Both the position numbers and the translations under genes were made by a program. From NCBI RefSeq assembly GCF_964340395.1, contig NC_135561.1, positions 16,341,461 through 16,405,460 of the forward strand: 64,000 nt of DNA, read 5' to 3'. Position 1 is the first letter of the stretch, and every line of letters starts with the position of its first letter. Below the pieces are notes generated by a model. That model did not search any database. It was not told the origin of the DNA and saw only the letters and a program-made list of their open reading frames with translations. Source of the DNA: Glandiceps talaboti (taxonomy: Eukaryota; Hemichordata; Enteropneusta; Spengelidae). This document shows positions 1 to 12,867 of the stretch, one piece after another.

Positions 1-227
1 TTGATTGTTTGTTTGTTTGGTATTTCTTTTACTGGCGTAGCGTTAACTCTTGCTCGTGTACGCTCTGGTTCGTTCTTCAGGCAAAGTAATCTTACAGGAA
101 CTGATCTGAATTTCTAAGAGTTCCAGCTTTTTCAAGTTCGCCAGTTTCTCTAGAACCCGACGTTATTTTGTAAGAATGGGTTTAACTAGCTTTAAGTAAA
201 CTTGTCCCTTTTTTTTTGCTTAAACAG

Positions 228-451
228 GTTTCACTGCCAAGGATATGACCTTTGACGTTGTACCGCTACTAAAGTTACATACATATTGGGACAAAGATAA
301 CGATGCAAGTGCCTTGTTTAGAAAAGTCATCGAACAAACCGAAGGGAAGCTATGTGACACCGAAAGCCTAGATGTTGATATGCTAATCTATCTCTACAGA
401 TTACACATATTCAGGACTGATGTGGCTGTAATGGACCTGAATGATGAGTAA
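228..451 (+). CDS. 3'-terminal coding exon of an unidentified gene (5' part outside the window)
   Basis: A T-rich tract followed by AAACAG at 221-227 makes a good 3' splice acceptor, and the frame stays open from 230 to the TAA at 449-451, giving about 73 residues. The exon product is mostly helical in character. It contains a DKDNDASALFRKVIEQTEGK segment, then a cluster reading DVDMLIYLYRLHIF, and ends in acidic residues. I do not recognise the family. The upstream bases 1-227 look intronic. The start codon lies outside the window; the internal ATG at 245 is unlikely to be the true start because coding potential continues up to the acceptor. A fold-back repeat begins at the base after the stop codon, so the 3' UTR, or a truncation of the original C-terminus, may derive from that element. 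Confidence 0.55.
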
Positions 452-752
452 TATTCAATCTGATTGAAATCTGATGTGGTGAATTCGGAAGCTGATAGAT
501 GTCTTTATTTACCATCGTGTTGTATCGTTTGTTTACTTTCGTGTGATCACCGCCTTCTCACATCTGACTGATTCGTTGAAGAAACCTCTCAAAAGCGTGA
601 GATTTGAACGAGAATTAATTTCAATTACCCAGGGTCAGATGTGAGAAGGCGGCGATCACCTGGACAAAACAAGTGACAGAACACGATGAAAATAGAGGTA
701 AATGAAGACATCTAGCCACTTTCACCACATCAGATTGTAATTAGATTGAATA
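452..752. repeat. Nested fold-back (MITE-like) element, family A, copy 1
   Basis: The ends are inverted repeats: the left end starts TATTCAATC followed by AATCTGATGTGGTGA, and the right end is the reverse complement (TCACCACATCAGATT ... GATTGAATA). Inside is a second inverted pair, GTGATCACCGCCTTCTCACA near 542 and its complement near 635-658, so most of the 300 bp can fold. A shorter copy of the same family lies at about 40648-40748. No transposase is present. Confidence 0.75.
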
Positions 753-2290
753 ATACTGTACTCCCTGGACCCAAAACCAAAAGATTTTCGATATTTTGCA
801 AATGAATCACAAACTTTCAAAATTGGTGATTTCAAAACATTGGATTGTCAGTTTCAACGTAGCACTGATTCTTGAAAGGAAGGGGAGGGGACGTTTCAAT
901 CATTTTCAGATAATAAGTTACACCTTGATGTTTTCGATTACTGTACATGTAATGAAGGAAAATATAAATGCCTTTGTACGCATATCGGATATTTATCATG
1001 CTGCTGCCATGACTTGACAATCTAATTTAAGATTAAAAACACATTCATCAGTACGGGATTTTTTCTTAAATTCATATAATTATACCACCCAACAGGAAAC
1101 CGGGAGACCCGGGAAAACCTGTGCTGTTCGATATATCAAACTGAACGACATTCTTCTTACTTATGGCGTGGGATAAATTTAATCAAATCGACCACAGTAC
1201 TAGTGGTAAGAGGGAAGTGGTTTAACCTCTCGACCACCGACAACCTTACCCTCTGTCAGAAAAGTAGGCCGTGATATAAAATATGCCCGTATTCAAATGT
1301 GATTAGAAAGGGATTACAACATTTTCCCTGTAGACAGTCGTGTTCCTAGATCGTATAAATACAATATCGAATGTTTTGATACAGTGTTGGTACGATAACA
1401 TACGCATCCTGTGTCTTGCACGTATAAGGAGTGTTGAATATACATGTATCCTCAGGACCAACTTTAATCGATCACATCTTGTAATTGTGTATGTATACAG
1501 CAACGAGCACAAAAGGTCGTCGTATTTCCTTCAGAAATCAGACATAGTTAAAAAAAAAAAAAAAAAAAGACATGACATGACATTGCAAAAATTGCCATTT
1601 TACATAATATACACGTATTTCAAAGATCTCTGACCCCGTGTTCAAGCACACTCAGTGAAAGATTTGTCGTTGAGGGCGCTTCACGTTGCCGCAGCGTGCG
1701 TCAGCGACGAATGTAAAACGTTCACTGGGCCCCACTGAGGCGAGAAGTGGAAAAGACTTTTACTACACATATTATTCCGTGATAAATGAAGGCTGAAATC
1801 CTAATGAATCTCGAAATGAAAGAGTTTGTTTTTATGCGTAATTTTGCTCGATCTATTCAGGGTTAAGCAATCAACATTCAGAATTACATGTGATTGTCGG
1901 CAAATTTTGAACAATGATTTTGAAAAGTCGAGACAAAAGTCTAATGTAGTGATCCAGTGCGAGAAAATAATGTCAGTGTGAGCCATTTCTTGAATCATTC
2001 AAGTTTGAAAGTTAGTGTGGCCATGTGCTGGTTTATCAGATCGAAGGAAAAAGCTGCAAATTTAAATTTACCCTTTTATGGACCGAGTTAATATTTCTTT
2101 TGGCATGGTGGTACTCACAGCATCTCACTTAATAGCCTCCCTTTTGTTCAAGATGATTAATATCACAAACTGTTGACATTTTGAGTTTATCATTTCAACA
2201 CCAGAACGATGCACTTGCAATTACACCCATGCCATCATCATGCGCTGTAGAATGCGCAAAACATAAAATACTCAAAAGTCTTTAAGCTTG
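753..2290. other. Intergenic stretch without a recognisable gene
   Basis: AT-rich spacer between the convergent + strand terminal exon and the 3' end of the - strand gene. It holds a run of 18 A at 1551-1568. Short ORFs on both strands have no splice context or family resemblance. The 3' UTR of the - strand gene presumably ends here, but I see no canonical AATAAA on that strand close to 2291. Confidence 0.5.
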
Positions 2291-5200
2291 TTATCCGTCA
2301 AGAGTGGCGCTTTCATCACCGTATTCGCCTGTTGACAGCTCCTCGTCTAATTCCGAAATATTTATAGATGAATAATCTACATTCCTGTTTAGCCTAATAT
2401 CTAAAAGCAGATGTTCTATCTGTGATATTTCTGAGTTGAATTCCCTGGACTCGTTTATTCGCAGGGCAGCTATTGCGTACTGTTCAGCTTTCTCAAACTG
2501 TTTCAAACGGAAACAGCAATGTGCTTTTGCCTGTAGAATACAGCACTCGCACGAAATCAATTCATTGTTTTCGATGTTTTGAATGATTTTCCTTGCTTCT
2601 CGAACATTCCTGTGAGCAAAAGCTTCATCTCTGTTTCGTGTACGTCCTGCACACGTGTCGCAATCGGTCAAAGCGTTCGCCATCCGTACTAATGCTCGTT
2701 GACGAGGATAATATGCTACCTTTGGCAAATCCGACGACATCAGATCAACAGATCGCCCCAAGTCTGCTACCACGTCCTAATAATAGACAGAGCAGCTTAT
2801 TAGCTAGATTAATATATATTTCTATTTTGCATATTTTTATTTCAGCATGTACTTCCGAAGTACGCTATTTCCTAACTGTCAAATTCTTTTAATAGGTTAC
2901 TATTTATACAATGAATTTCACAATAGCGTTCAGCTTTTCTGTTTGATACAACAAATAAGCAACCGTTAAGAAACTGGACATGCTACACTTAAGATAGCAA
3001 GATTGAGTGAGTACAGTTTCTTGCTACATTTTGTATATGTGAAATGAACCACTTATACCCCATACAGACATCAAATTAACACTGCAAAGGGCAGTTCATG
3101 CGCCCGTCATTGGGTGTTTGCAATTGATACTAAGAAAAACATTGGCGCCCGAATGTTTACATGGAGTTGGAATACATTTAATGTTTACTTCATTTAGACT
3201 AAATGTACTACAAACGCTATATCTTGCTATTGAAGTGTGATTATACTCTTTCTTGTTTGTTTCTGCATGGTTGTATCAAACAGAAAAGCTGCACGATATT
3301 GTGAAATTCTCTGTAAAATGTTCCAGATATAGCATTAAAGTTTTTCGTTAGTTTTGCGACAAACTCCGATCCGAACCCTTGTTCCACGTGCAATGAGACA
3401 TTTGCTTGCAACAGTTCGCAAGGGGTGGGAATACTTGACTTGTAATAAGTACAAGTGTACCCCGCGGGATTCAAATTACAAGCAAAAACGCTGCACACAT
3501 AAAAAAATAGGAGTCAAAAATTTACATAGTATATTTCATCCAGAAACTAAGGGTCAAATGTCTACATTAGGACATAAAATCCTAATGTAGACCTTAAATA
3601 GGATTCAAAAGTGTTGGAAAAATATGATATCAAGAGTAAAAAATCTACGAGTTGAAAGAGGAGGGTTGTCAAAAGCGCGGTACATATGTATATACCCTTT
3701 CTGAGTGACCCCACCCTTCCCCCTCTGGAGTAGCATAGACGATTACATTCATTTGAAAAAAAAGGTAAAAATGCAAATGCACTTTAATACAACCTACCAA
3801 CTATTAATATGTTGCCGACGTCCTATTGATGAAATCCCGTGTTGTGTACAAGTGTACAAGAAACTTTAAAATATCAAAAATCATGACTATTTATGTTAAA
3901 TACCGTGACTTATTACCCAACGATTGATAGTTACCACAGTTGTGACACCACAACTGGGTGGTGTCATAGTAGAGCCCAGGCCAGCGGTGAGATCTGGGTA
4001 ACCGAGACAAATGTAGGTTTAGGCGGTCCTTTGAGTGCCGCTTGCCATAATGATTATAAAAGTACATTAATATAGAAAGTCTAGATATATCACCCACCTT
4101 GAATAATTCGTTTGGAGGGTTCGCTTGCAAACTTATAAGGTCGTACTTTATACACGCCATGTTGTACAAGCAATCGCCATGAAACTGGCAGCTTTCCATC
4201 CCAAGAAGAATCTGTGAGCATTGGAAAATAAGGGTAACAACTATTATTTATCAAAATTACCTTCAAGTAAATTGACTAGCTATAGGTATAGCGTCTATAC
4301 TAGTATTACATAGCTACTTCGTTATCGCTCACGAGGAAACCGGTCTTGCAATAACACAGTCATCGAAAAAATGTAGATACGCAGTATAGTACTTTTACAT
4401 GTAAAATGCACAGAAAGTGTACACGTTGTAACTGAAGAAAATACTAATGAAATAAAATAAAATATATGTTTCTTCAGATATGTCCATTCTTAATTTAAAA
4501 GCAGTCTCTAGTTAATTATTGGAATGCCAGAGGTGATACACGATGATTGAGTCAAGCATGCGTGTCTTTGAGCACTATATCCAACACCTACAACCCGCCG
4601 CCGATCAAAATATTGAGCTAAAGCGGGGGTTAAATTTGAAGTCACTAATCTATTATTTCCATACAACAGTGTCATGCTTTTTACGTTCAGTCCGACATAT
4701 CCATATTATACAATCACATACTTAATATGTATCACTCTCACCTGAAACACTGATTCAAAATACTCTTGTGCCTTGCCAGGCAATCTCTGGCATTTATATG
4801 AGTATCCCATTAGGTACTCAATCCTTGCCTCAAGAAGTTGTTGGTTTTCGGCTCTTGGAAGAAGAAGACGAGCACTCCCCATCAGTTCCTCAACCTTGTC
4901 GAAGTCTTTACGTAGACATGCCAATATGCCATGCTGTGGTGGGTTGAAAGATATTCAAGAAAACCCAGTACAAGATTGAATATGGAAATCATAAATGATA
5001 CATCATAGGTGTAAATTTAAATGCTAACAATTTCTCATTTCATTTTTGGAATCATAATAATAATAATAAGATCATCTATCGAGACACAATGACGTCATCT
5101 ATCGAGACACACTTGTACAAACAGTGCACTGCCTAAAATAATAGTTGTATCAGTCAGTATGCCTGCCTACCTAGAATTCACGTAACGTGGACATTTTTCC

Positions 5201-6086
5201 ATATAAGGAGATTTAGCGAATAACGATATACGGAGATTTAAAAGTGTGGAATTCAATAATTAATTATACATGCATGACAATGTATTGTTCTCTTTCCATA
5301 TAAAGCAATATGAGCATACTTATACATACATACATACATACATACATACATACATACATACATACATACATGCATGCATGCATGCATACATACATACATA
5401 CATACATACATACATACATACATACATACATACATACATACATACATACATACACACACACGTAAGTACACATGTACGTATGTACACACACATACATACA
5501 CACACATATACATACATACATACATACATACATACATACATACACACACATACATACATACATACATACATACATACATACATACATACATACATACATA
5601 CATACATACATACATGTCAGAGCATTGTTATCTTTCCATATAAGGCAAGATGTGAATAATTCATAATACATACATGACACAGTATTGTTATCTGTAGATC
5701 CGTAGTGGTAGAGTTCTTCATTTTCCGACACAATTCATCACACATAATATCCACATCTTGCCATCTCCCTACAGAATATGAAGACAAACAACAAATTGAA
5801 ATGTGACATGGTATTTATACAGTTACTCAATACCTTAATGACGTAACAATAGAAATGAAAACATACGTTTCTAAGCTACAGTAATGCTGATTATCGAAGG
5901 AAAATATAACTTTGTGCTTGAATGTAGACTAAATTGCCTTCCATTTGTATATAATTATTACAGTTAACAATATATACATCAGCAACTCTAAAAGTTCGAG
6001 TATCGACCGTCAAGTTGGCGATCGAGCATTCGTCGAGGGTTATTATCTAATTTAGTTTGGTAAATGTGAAGTATATTGCATGACCA

Positions 6087-6153
<67 letters not shown>

Positions 6154-7700
6154 AAAGTTGCTTGGAATCCTGCATAAATTGTATATGTTCCTATTGGTCT
6201 GATTGTTCACAATATATACCCTACCTGAGAAAGATAACTCCCAAAGTTTATCAGTAATGAATGCGTATTTCTCACTAAGCATAATTTCTGTAAAAAAATA
6301 ATAATATTCCAAACAATTAATGAAAACAAGGTTGTTAATACTGATGCAACATATATTTATAATTACTGAAAAAGGGTTTGTTAGGGAGTCTTCAGTAATT
6401 ATTAGGGGTGATGGGGGAACCGAACCCGCGGTCTGTTGCGTGAAATGTGACCTTCCCGCGATTCCGTTTTCTAAAAATGGCTCTTTCAATTCCCATTCTC
6501 TAAATTTGCACTCTCCCTCTTGTTCAATATATCAAAAACATGGTTTGAAATTCTTCCCGACATAACAGGTGACATGCACAGAATTAATGGTAATGACTCG
6601 ATCCCACCGCTGCCACCACCTCGATGGATTTAAAGGTAATGGTAGTGGCTGTGTTCGCACTACTATCATGACGTTGAATTTATGTGAAGGTACTGCAGTT
6701 AATTATCAATTCCAGTGTTTTGATTTAATTGGCAGAGTTGAAGGTCAAAACTCCCAACGACTAGATGGGCACAATTACTGGCATTGTCAGGAATGAGGTC
6801 AACGTCCCCATTCCACCACATTACCCAGCGATATCACTCTTCACCCTTGTGTGACCCACTTCTCCCTTCACGTCACAACTATAATTGATTCAATGCATGG
6901 TTGTGAGCATGCGCAGCCATTTTGCTAATATGCTCTGATCACATTATTATGATAGCTGTGGTGAGATGTTGCAGCGGTGAGATGTAGAACCGTTGGCAGT
7001 CTTAGGATCATGCCAAAATCACAAAAATAATGCAAAATTATATAATGCAATAAGTAAAAGTAAAATGTAACACTCCCCTAATTCTTTTTTTTTAAACATG
7101 GCCCTCACCGGGAATCGATTTGTAAAATATGCCGTGCCCCCCCCCATAATTATTACTGAAGGTTGCCTTTGATCTCTGAAACTCACAAGATGTAATAAAT
7201 TCTAAAACTGAGCAATAAAAGGTATAATAACTTACTCGGTCTCTTCAATCTAGACACACCATACGTAACTAATGTTGTCATCTCCTTTTTATTCTTCCGG
7301 GGTCGCTTGCCAGATGTTCGCACTGAAATCTGCATTTTGTCTATAAGAGTTGCTGTTAAAAAGGAGAAAGAAATGAAATAATGTCAAATCAGTTTAGCTT
7401 TGCACAAAGTGAGTGATAGCAGAGCAGAGGGTACGTAAACATGTTGACCTCGTCATTGCAAGTGTTGAGTGGTAGTTTTATAAATGTGAAGTCGGTGTAT
7501 ACCTACATTTCCGACTTCTAAGAATTTAATATAGCCAGGCAATAACATCTGCAAAACTGGATACCTGCATATACTAGTGATTTCCTGGTCGTACGTCTTT
7601 GAGAATGAATGAAACAATTTGTGTGACTATATATGTGATTTTCAATAACTTCAAGAACAATGTATCTGTATTTCGTCTACCTCCAGAACACAAGAGAGAG

Positions 7701-7773
<73 letters not shown>

Positions 7774-10700
7774 GACAGAGAAATATTTACGGATATCAGT
7801 TTCTTGAACTGAATATCCTACTGAACTGAACTGAACTGAACTGAATAGTAAAACAATGACAAAATTTCACCTAAAAGTAAAGACATTCTGCCTGTGCAGT
7901 GCATAATCCACTGACTATTCTCTGCTCTGGTAAGTGTCGTGACATAATATTTGTCAATCAATACATAGTTTCAATAAATGGGTATAATGTTGGTTCTATT
8001 GCACTCAATTATTTAGATTGAACGGTAACAGATAAGTGCAAATTATATCCTCTGGATCGGGCGTTAAATCACCTTTGTTCATGTTTGTTGATATTTTGTG
8101 TACTTATACTTTACACAACATACATAAAACATTGCAATGATACTAACCAGTTTCTAGACAACCTTTGTTGTAGTACAGTCCAAAGGTAACATGGTAAATA
8201 GCAGATTGTCCAAAGAATCGAAACCAATAGGTCTGAATCCATGGTTTTAGGATTGTTTCACACCCTCTAGATTCTTGCAAAACAGTTTGAAATTCCCAAC
8301 CATTCCATATACGATAATAGAGAGATCTGTGAATGTTGTTTTCTCTCGGGAGCCTAGGTAGTTTGTTTTTAGGTTGAAGAGTTTGTGCGAGTGACGATTC
8401 TGCCTGATTTTCCTTTTTGTCTATGCTGGCATCGTGCGCATGTCTATTTACCTCCAGTATCTTGATCAAATAGATATCCTACAACAAAATTATCTATGTC
8501 AATTTTTAAAAAAAGAATATGTGAAAGGCAAATCCTGAAAACGTTGTCTGCATTTTTTGGGTTTAAAATATATCATTACCACGTTTAAAACTTGAAAGAT
8601 GCAATACGGCGAAATATCACTGTAATAATGCACAAAAAAGTACTATGATTTTGAATAATCATATTACTAGTTGTGATACGAAGGGTAGAATGAACTAGGG
8701 ATATTGGGCCAAAAAAGGAATTGTTTCTGGTCATGACAGGTCGTCTAAAATGGTGCAACGACGAGATTTCTTTTATTCTCAACAAACCTGTCACACTCAA
8801 TCTACTATTTATTTATGGCAGTTACTGTTCTTTTTATTTAGTACCTTAGAGCAAGCGTGTATGTAGGGGAGATGTCATTTCCTTGTTCATGATTGGTTCT
8901 GCAGTTGTCTTCACTGAAGTGGGGAGGGTTATGTTTGGGTTGCTCCCTGGATCTGCTGACTGCATATGGGCTGGACAAACACGAAATGTAAGACCGACGC
9001 GAGGGTATTTAAGTGATGCGCGCTGACTAGAAACAATTCTTTCTTTTTTTTGGCCTTACACATACTTACCTGACCAGTAGAGAAATCACACATCAGCAGG
9101 TCACCACTCCCTTTATTTTTTGTCACTGCTAATGCAACACAGTGGTCTGTGTGGGTATGTGGATGGCGAGGCGTTAGAAAACCATTGCAAACACCATCGT
9201 TTCGATTTGGGGTTTTGATGATGGTTATCACTGGACTGTCGTCAGGAGCTTCAAGACAAATTGCATATGCATGAAATTATAAAGGTGTCATTTTTATGCT
9301 GTAGTCTTTCTTTCAATTACCCCCCCCCCCTCCCCCACCACGATACTGCTTCCACAAAAGTATATCCTAGGAATATACCCGTGAGTCGTGACGTCATTTG
9401 TAGATTGAACATCGATGGTTTGAAAACTTGAAAGACAAAAGAATGCATTATGATGATATAATATACACACAAAAATGTATAAATATACCATCAAGTTCGT
9501 GTTCAGTGTGGATGTACAAATTCTCATATCTTCACTGTTCAAAATGGTGTTCGTAAATTTGGGAGGGGGGTTTCAATTTAACTGTGTCGAGAACGATTGT
9601 GTCCTTAGGCACAATTGTTTATACCAGTCATATACCACATTTGAAATCAGCGTGTCTGTGCAAGTATTATTGAAATAAATTCTTCCAATTTTTGTAATTA
9701 GTCACGCTGTAATTGGATTGATTACGGAATGGCTATTTTTAAATATCGCAAATGCAGAAGGTGAAGCTGAAGCTGATAATTAGTAGGTGTAAAGAAACAT
9801 CCATGTTGATATTTGATTGATATAATATGAAGTGATATGATATATGATATGATATGATGTATGGGGTTTGAGATATGATATGATATGATATGATATGATA
9901 TGATATGATATGATATGATATGATATGATATATGATATGACATGATATATGATATGATATGATATGATATGATATGATATGATATGATATGATATGATAT
10001 GACATGATATGATATGATATGATACATATGATATGACATGACATGATACAATACGATACGATACGACACGAAATGATATTAAATTTTTACAAAGTCCACT
10101 GAATTGGTTGTTGTAAACAAAACAACCAGGGTCCCCTATGTTTGAATTTGAACTGACCTAATAAGTCTCTGGCACTAGATAGACAATCCGCCTGGCAAGA
10201 TGGTTGGTCTTTTTCATTTGTGTTGGAGGTGTCTTTGACAGAAGTAACTTTGACCTCATTTTTGTCAAGATGAATATGAATTGTTGACTGTTCAATTTCA
10301 CTGTTACTAAAATCACAGACGGTGTTTCCACTACCATCCACCCTTATCCTTTGTAAAGCTATACAAAAGAAAACAGTTAAGAAAAATGTTATTTAGTATA
10401 CAAATGAAACTAAACGATTTTAAAAGTAGTTCGTGTCTATAACATATCATGACATTGTATGGGAAAACGATTATTTTGACTTGACATAACATACGTGGTA
10501 ATCATACAACTGCCGACATCAGACCGTGGACGAACACAACTTGTTACAAACGGGGTATTTCAAAGTATACAACTACATTGGATTAATAGAACGTGGCACA
10601 ACATGTTGGAAGCACAGCAACTTATATTACATTTCATCATTTCGGTAAGAACAGTTTTATGGCCCGTTAACATAATAGTTCACGTTCATGACCACATTTC

Positions 10701-11287
10701 CAGTTCCCCTGGCATTTCATGTACACATAAAGAGACCATAAATCTGTTCTCATCAAACCATGAAATGTAATACAAGTCTCCAAGTGCAATTAATCCAATT
10801 CATTTGTTTACTTTCGTTGTTTGTAGCAGGTTCCGTTCGTTAACGGTCTGATGTCAGCAATTGTAAGTGTGGTTTGTTCTATAAACCTATAAAAACATGT
10901 TTAATGAATTCCACATACAAATATTGCAATTTAAAGTTATTCTATTTACCTTCGTATGGCTCCCATATGATGAAAATGATAATAATTATAATAATAACAA
11001 TAATGGCAACCATAAATACTGTACTAATTATTCCACATACAAATATTGCAATTTAATGTTATTCTATTTACCTTTGTATGGCTCCCATATGATGAAAATG
11101 ATAATAATTATAATAATAACAATAATGGCAACCATAAATACTGTACTAATTATTCCACATACAAATATTGCAATTTAAAGTTATTCTATTTACCTTTGTA
11201 TGGCTGCCATATGATGAAAATGATAATAATTATAATAATAACAATAATGGCAACCATAAATACTGTACTAATTAATTCCACAACCAT
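2291..11287 (-). CDS. Membrane-anchored TPR-like protein, 11 exons in total, 10 of them coding, 623 aa
   Basis: Coding exons, in transcript order: 11287-11194, 10358-10158, 9248-9070, 8478-8148, 7352-7236, 6287-6225, 5768-5674, 4933-4742, 4211-4098, 2776-2291. Every junction has an AG acceptor and a GT donor (several GTAAGT or GTATGT), and all phases agree (1,1,0,1,1,1,0,0,0), which is strong support for one gene. The ATG is the first three bases of the first coding exon. Residues 1-31 form a signal anchor with seven consecutive Ile. Residues 32-268 are unrecognised, with a basic GKRPRKNKK run at about 283-291. Residues about 310-590 are helical with TPR-like spacing (for example KAQEYFESVFQ and QFEKAEQYAIAALRI) and many Cys. 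The tail is acidic. The protein is probably tethered to a membrane with the TPR-like part free to bind a partner; the function is unknown. The donor at 10158 (TAG|GTCAGT) is the least certain. It lies head to head with the TIR gene. Confidence 0.72.
2910..3312. repeat. Fold-back element in the last intron of the TPR-like gene
   Basis: About 40 bp at 2912-2951 (containing CTTTTCTGTTTGATACAAC) recurs as a nearly exact inverted copy at about 3270-3310, with two mismatches. The inner flanks are also partly complementary (ACACTTAAGATAGCAAGAT against a related inverted segment near 3221-3240). No coding capacity. Confidence 0.7.
3559..3591. repeat. Perfect 13-bp hairpin
   Basis: GTCTACATTAGGA and its exact complement TCCTAATGTAGAC are separated by seven bases, within the last intron of the TPR-like gene. 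It could form a hairpin in DNA or RNA on either strand. No associated motif suggests a function. Confidence 0.8.
5320..5614. repeat. (CATA)n microsatellite
   Basis: About 290 bp of ACAT/CATA tetranucleotides with short CATG and CACA interruptions, in the intron between the 5768-5674 and 4933-4742 exons. The long low-complexity reading frames across it in all phases are not genes. Confidence 0.95.
6089..6152. repeat. (CA)n microsatellite
   Basis: About 62 bp of CA dinucleotides close to the 6287-6225 exon of the - strand gene. Confidence 0.95.
7691..7780. repeat. Compound (GA)n-(GACA)n microsatellite
   Basis: GAGAGA tract passing directly into GACA tetranucleotides; intronic in the - strand gene. 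A short GAACT pentamer array follows at about 7816-7845. Confidence 0.95.
9833..10062. repeat. (GATAT)n pentanucleotide array
   Basis: About 200 bp of TGATA/GATAT pentamers with occasional GACAT variants, in the intron 3' of the 10358-10158 exon. A smaller, partly inverted array of the same pentamer lies at 11966-12033. Confidence 0.95.
10505..10865. repeat. MITE family B, copy 1
   Basis: The left end TACAACTGCCGACATCAGAC and the right end GGTCTGATGTCAGCAATTGTA are inverted repeats, and the complementarity extends about 60-70 bp inwards. The body includes a second inverted pair around AAGAACAGTTTTATGGCC. Copies occur at about 21950-22197 (5' truncated) and 52886-53238. Non-coding; it sits between the anchor-exon repeats and the 10358-10158 exon. 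Confidence 0.8.
10950..11287 (-). repeat. Three tandem 122-bp copies of the membrane-anchor exon
   Basis: The exon 11287-11194 with its GTAAAT donor is followed, in transcript order, by two further copies whose donors fall exactly 122 and 244 bp away (exon edges 11072 and 10950). Both extra copies keep the hydrophobic frame open, with small changes: Gln to Glu after the Trp, and Lys to Glu at the end of the last copy. Only the first copy has a pyrimidine-rich acceptor (TTTCTACAG) and the exon-initial ATG. The others have an in-frame ATG at 11135 and 11013 but no obvious acceptor. They are duplicated exon relics or rarely used alternative exons. Confidence 0.75.
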
Positions 11288-11568
11288 CTGTAGAAACAAA
11301 ACAACAAATGCTTATTAATAATGAAACTTAAAAACGAGTAAAGCAAAAAGTCCTATTGTATTTAATGGATATTACAGACTGTTTATATGGCCAATACAAC
11401 AATTTGGTTCTCACGCCAGCTTATGGCACAGATGTACATGTACATGCCTATCAATGTCAATCGATATCTCTGATAATAATGACTACAACTTGTAATATAT
11501 ATACCAGCATAAACTGATAAGGAAGTGTCTCCATATATATATATGCCACCGCAGTGGCAGAGCGTAAT

Positions 11569-11609
11569 AGTTTTGGTAGTACTGAAAGAGTTCCAGTACT
11601 ACTAAAACT
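11569..11609. repeat. 16-bp imperfect hairpin
   Basis: AGTTTTGGTAGTACTG and CAGTACTACTAAAACT pair with one mismatch around a nine-base loop, next to a (TA)n tract at 11620-11640, in the first intron of the TPR-like gene. Confidence 0.75.
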
Positions 11610-11965
11610 ATATATAATTATATATATATATATATATATACGAATTAAATATTTATCTATTGTGAGTGTAATTACATCAATGTTCATCGATAGCTTATAT
11701 CAATGTATGTACAAGTACAGTTCTGTATAAGTTTAAATAGTCTTGTTCAGTGTTAGCCTAAAATAAGGGGTGGGTCATTTGTAACTTACTGGGTGGCGTT
11801 TTGGTGATGGTCAATAAAAATTACCACCTGAAGTAATGGTCACTTTGTAAGATCAACTTGATAATTTATTGAGTAAATTTTCGTGAAATGAGTCATGAAC
11901 AACTAATTTGTCGTCATTTTCTACTACGGGAATATAAGGGGCTATCCCTCCAATACGCATTTCCA

Positions 11966-12033
11966 TATGATATGATATGATATGATATGATATGATATCA
12001 TATCATATGATATCATATCATATCATATCATAT
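11966..12033. repeat. (GATAT)n array that switches strand
   Basis: ATGAT/GATAT pentamers run to about 11998 and are then replaced by their complement (CATAT/ATATC), with one brief reversal, making a self-complementary array. Confidence 0.85.
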
Positions 12034-12867
12034 CTGTATGTGCTAAATTCACTAATTCTCAAATAAGAAAGTCGACCTTTTTGTAATGTTATACAGTATT
12101 CAAAAATGGCCAGTTATGTATTAGGTTAGGGTTAATATTATCTTTTATTTTAAGTACTAGTGACGTCAGTTTGTGACCCATTATATACACATGTAATTTC
12201 TATCACTTGTTACGAGTAGTTGCTGCAATTGCATACATACAGTGTATATATTGATCAGCAAAACACATCACATTTTGAGCTCTCCATGTGTGTTTAATCT
12301 GTCATCCTCAAGATAAAAAAATAAAAAATCTAAATGACATTGTAGGTCCATTATGGTGGCTACGTCTGACTAGTAAAGGAAGCCATAAAACTCATTGAAA
12401 ATGATGTAACATTGGTAATTGGTCTTTACTTTGGATGGGTCACTTTAAATTTAGCGCTATTGGTCATCGTAGCTGGGTGGGGGTCAAGTTTCAGAAAATT
12501 CTGTTCAACTCCAAAACACAGCTCCCCTCCCCATTCAGTTAAAAATACCCCCCCCCCCCAACATTCATCGTCAATGACTCATTCATACAGTGAGTTCATA
12601 AAGAGTTCGTCTTCTAACAGAAGGGGATAACATGACCTACATCCATATATTTGCTTTCACCAGATACAAACAAATGTATACACATACAGTGACCGGACAT
12701 ACAAAGCAAGCATCCTAAAACAGTCTTTAAAAGCATATAATTTAAACATGTGTAAAATGATCTATAGATGTTGATGTATAATAACTTATATCGACATTTC
12801 ACAGGCGACTGAACTTTACATATTTTCTAACCTGGAAAAATAATAGTGAAATATGCAGGTTACTTAC

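Noticed and set aside
5253-5731. Long Met-Tyr-Val-Cys or Tyr-Ile-His-Thr reading frames across the CATA array.
   Set aside because: Pure translation of a tetranucleotide repeat in all frames; only 5674-5768 (- strand) has real splice-supported coding sequence.
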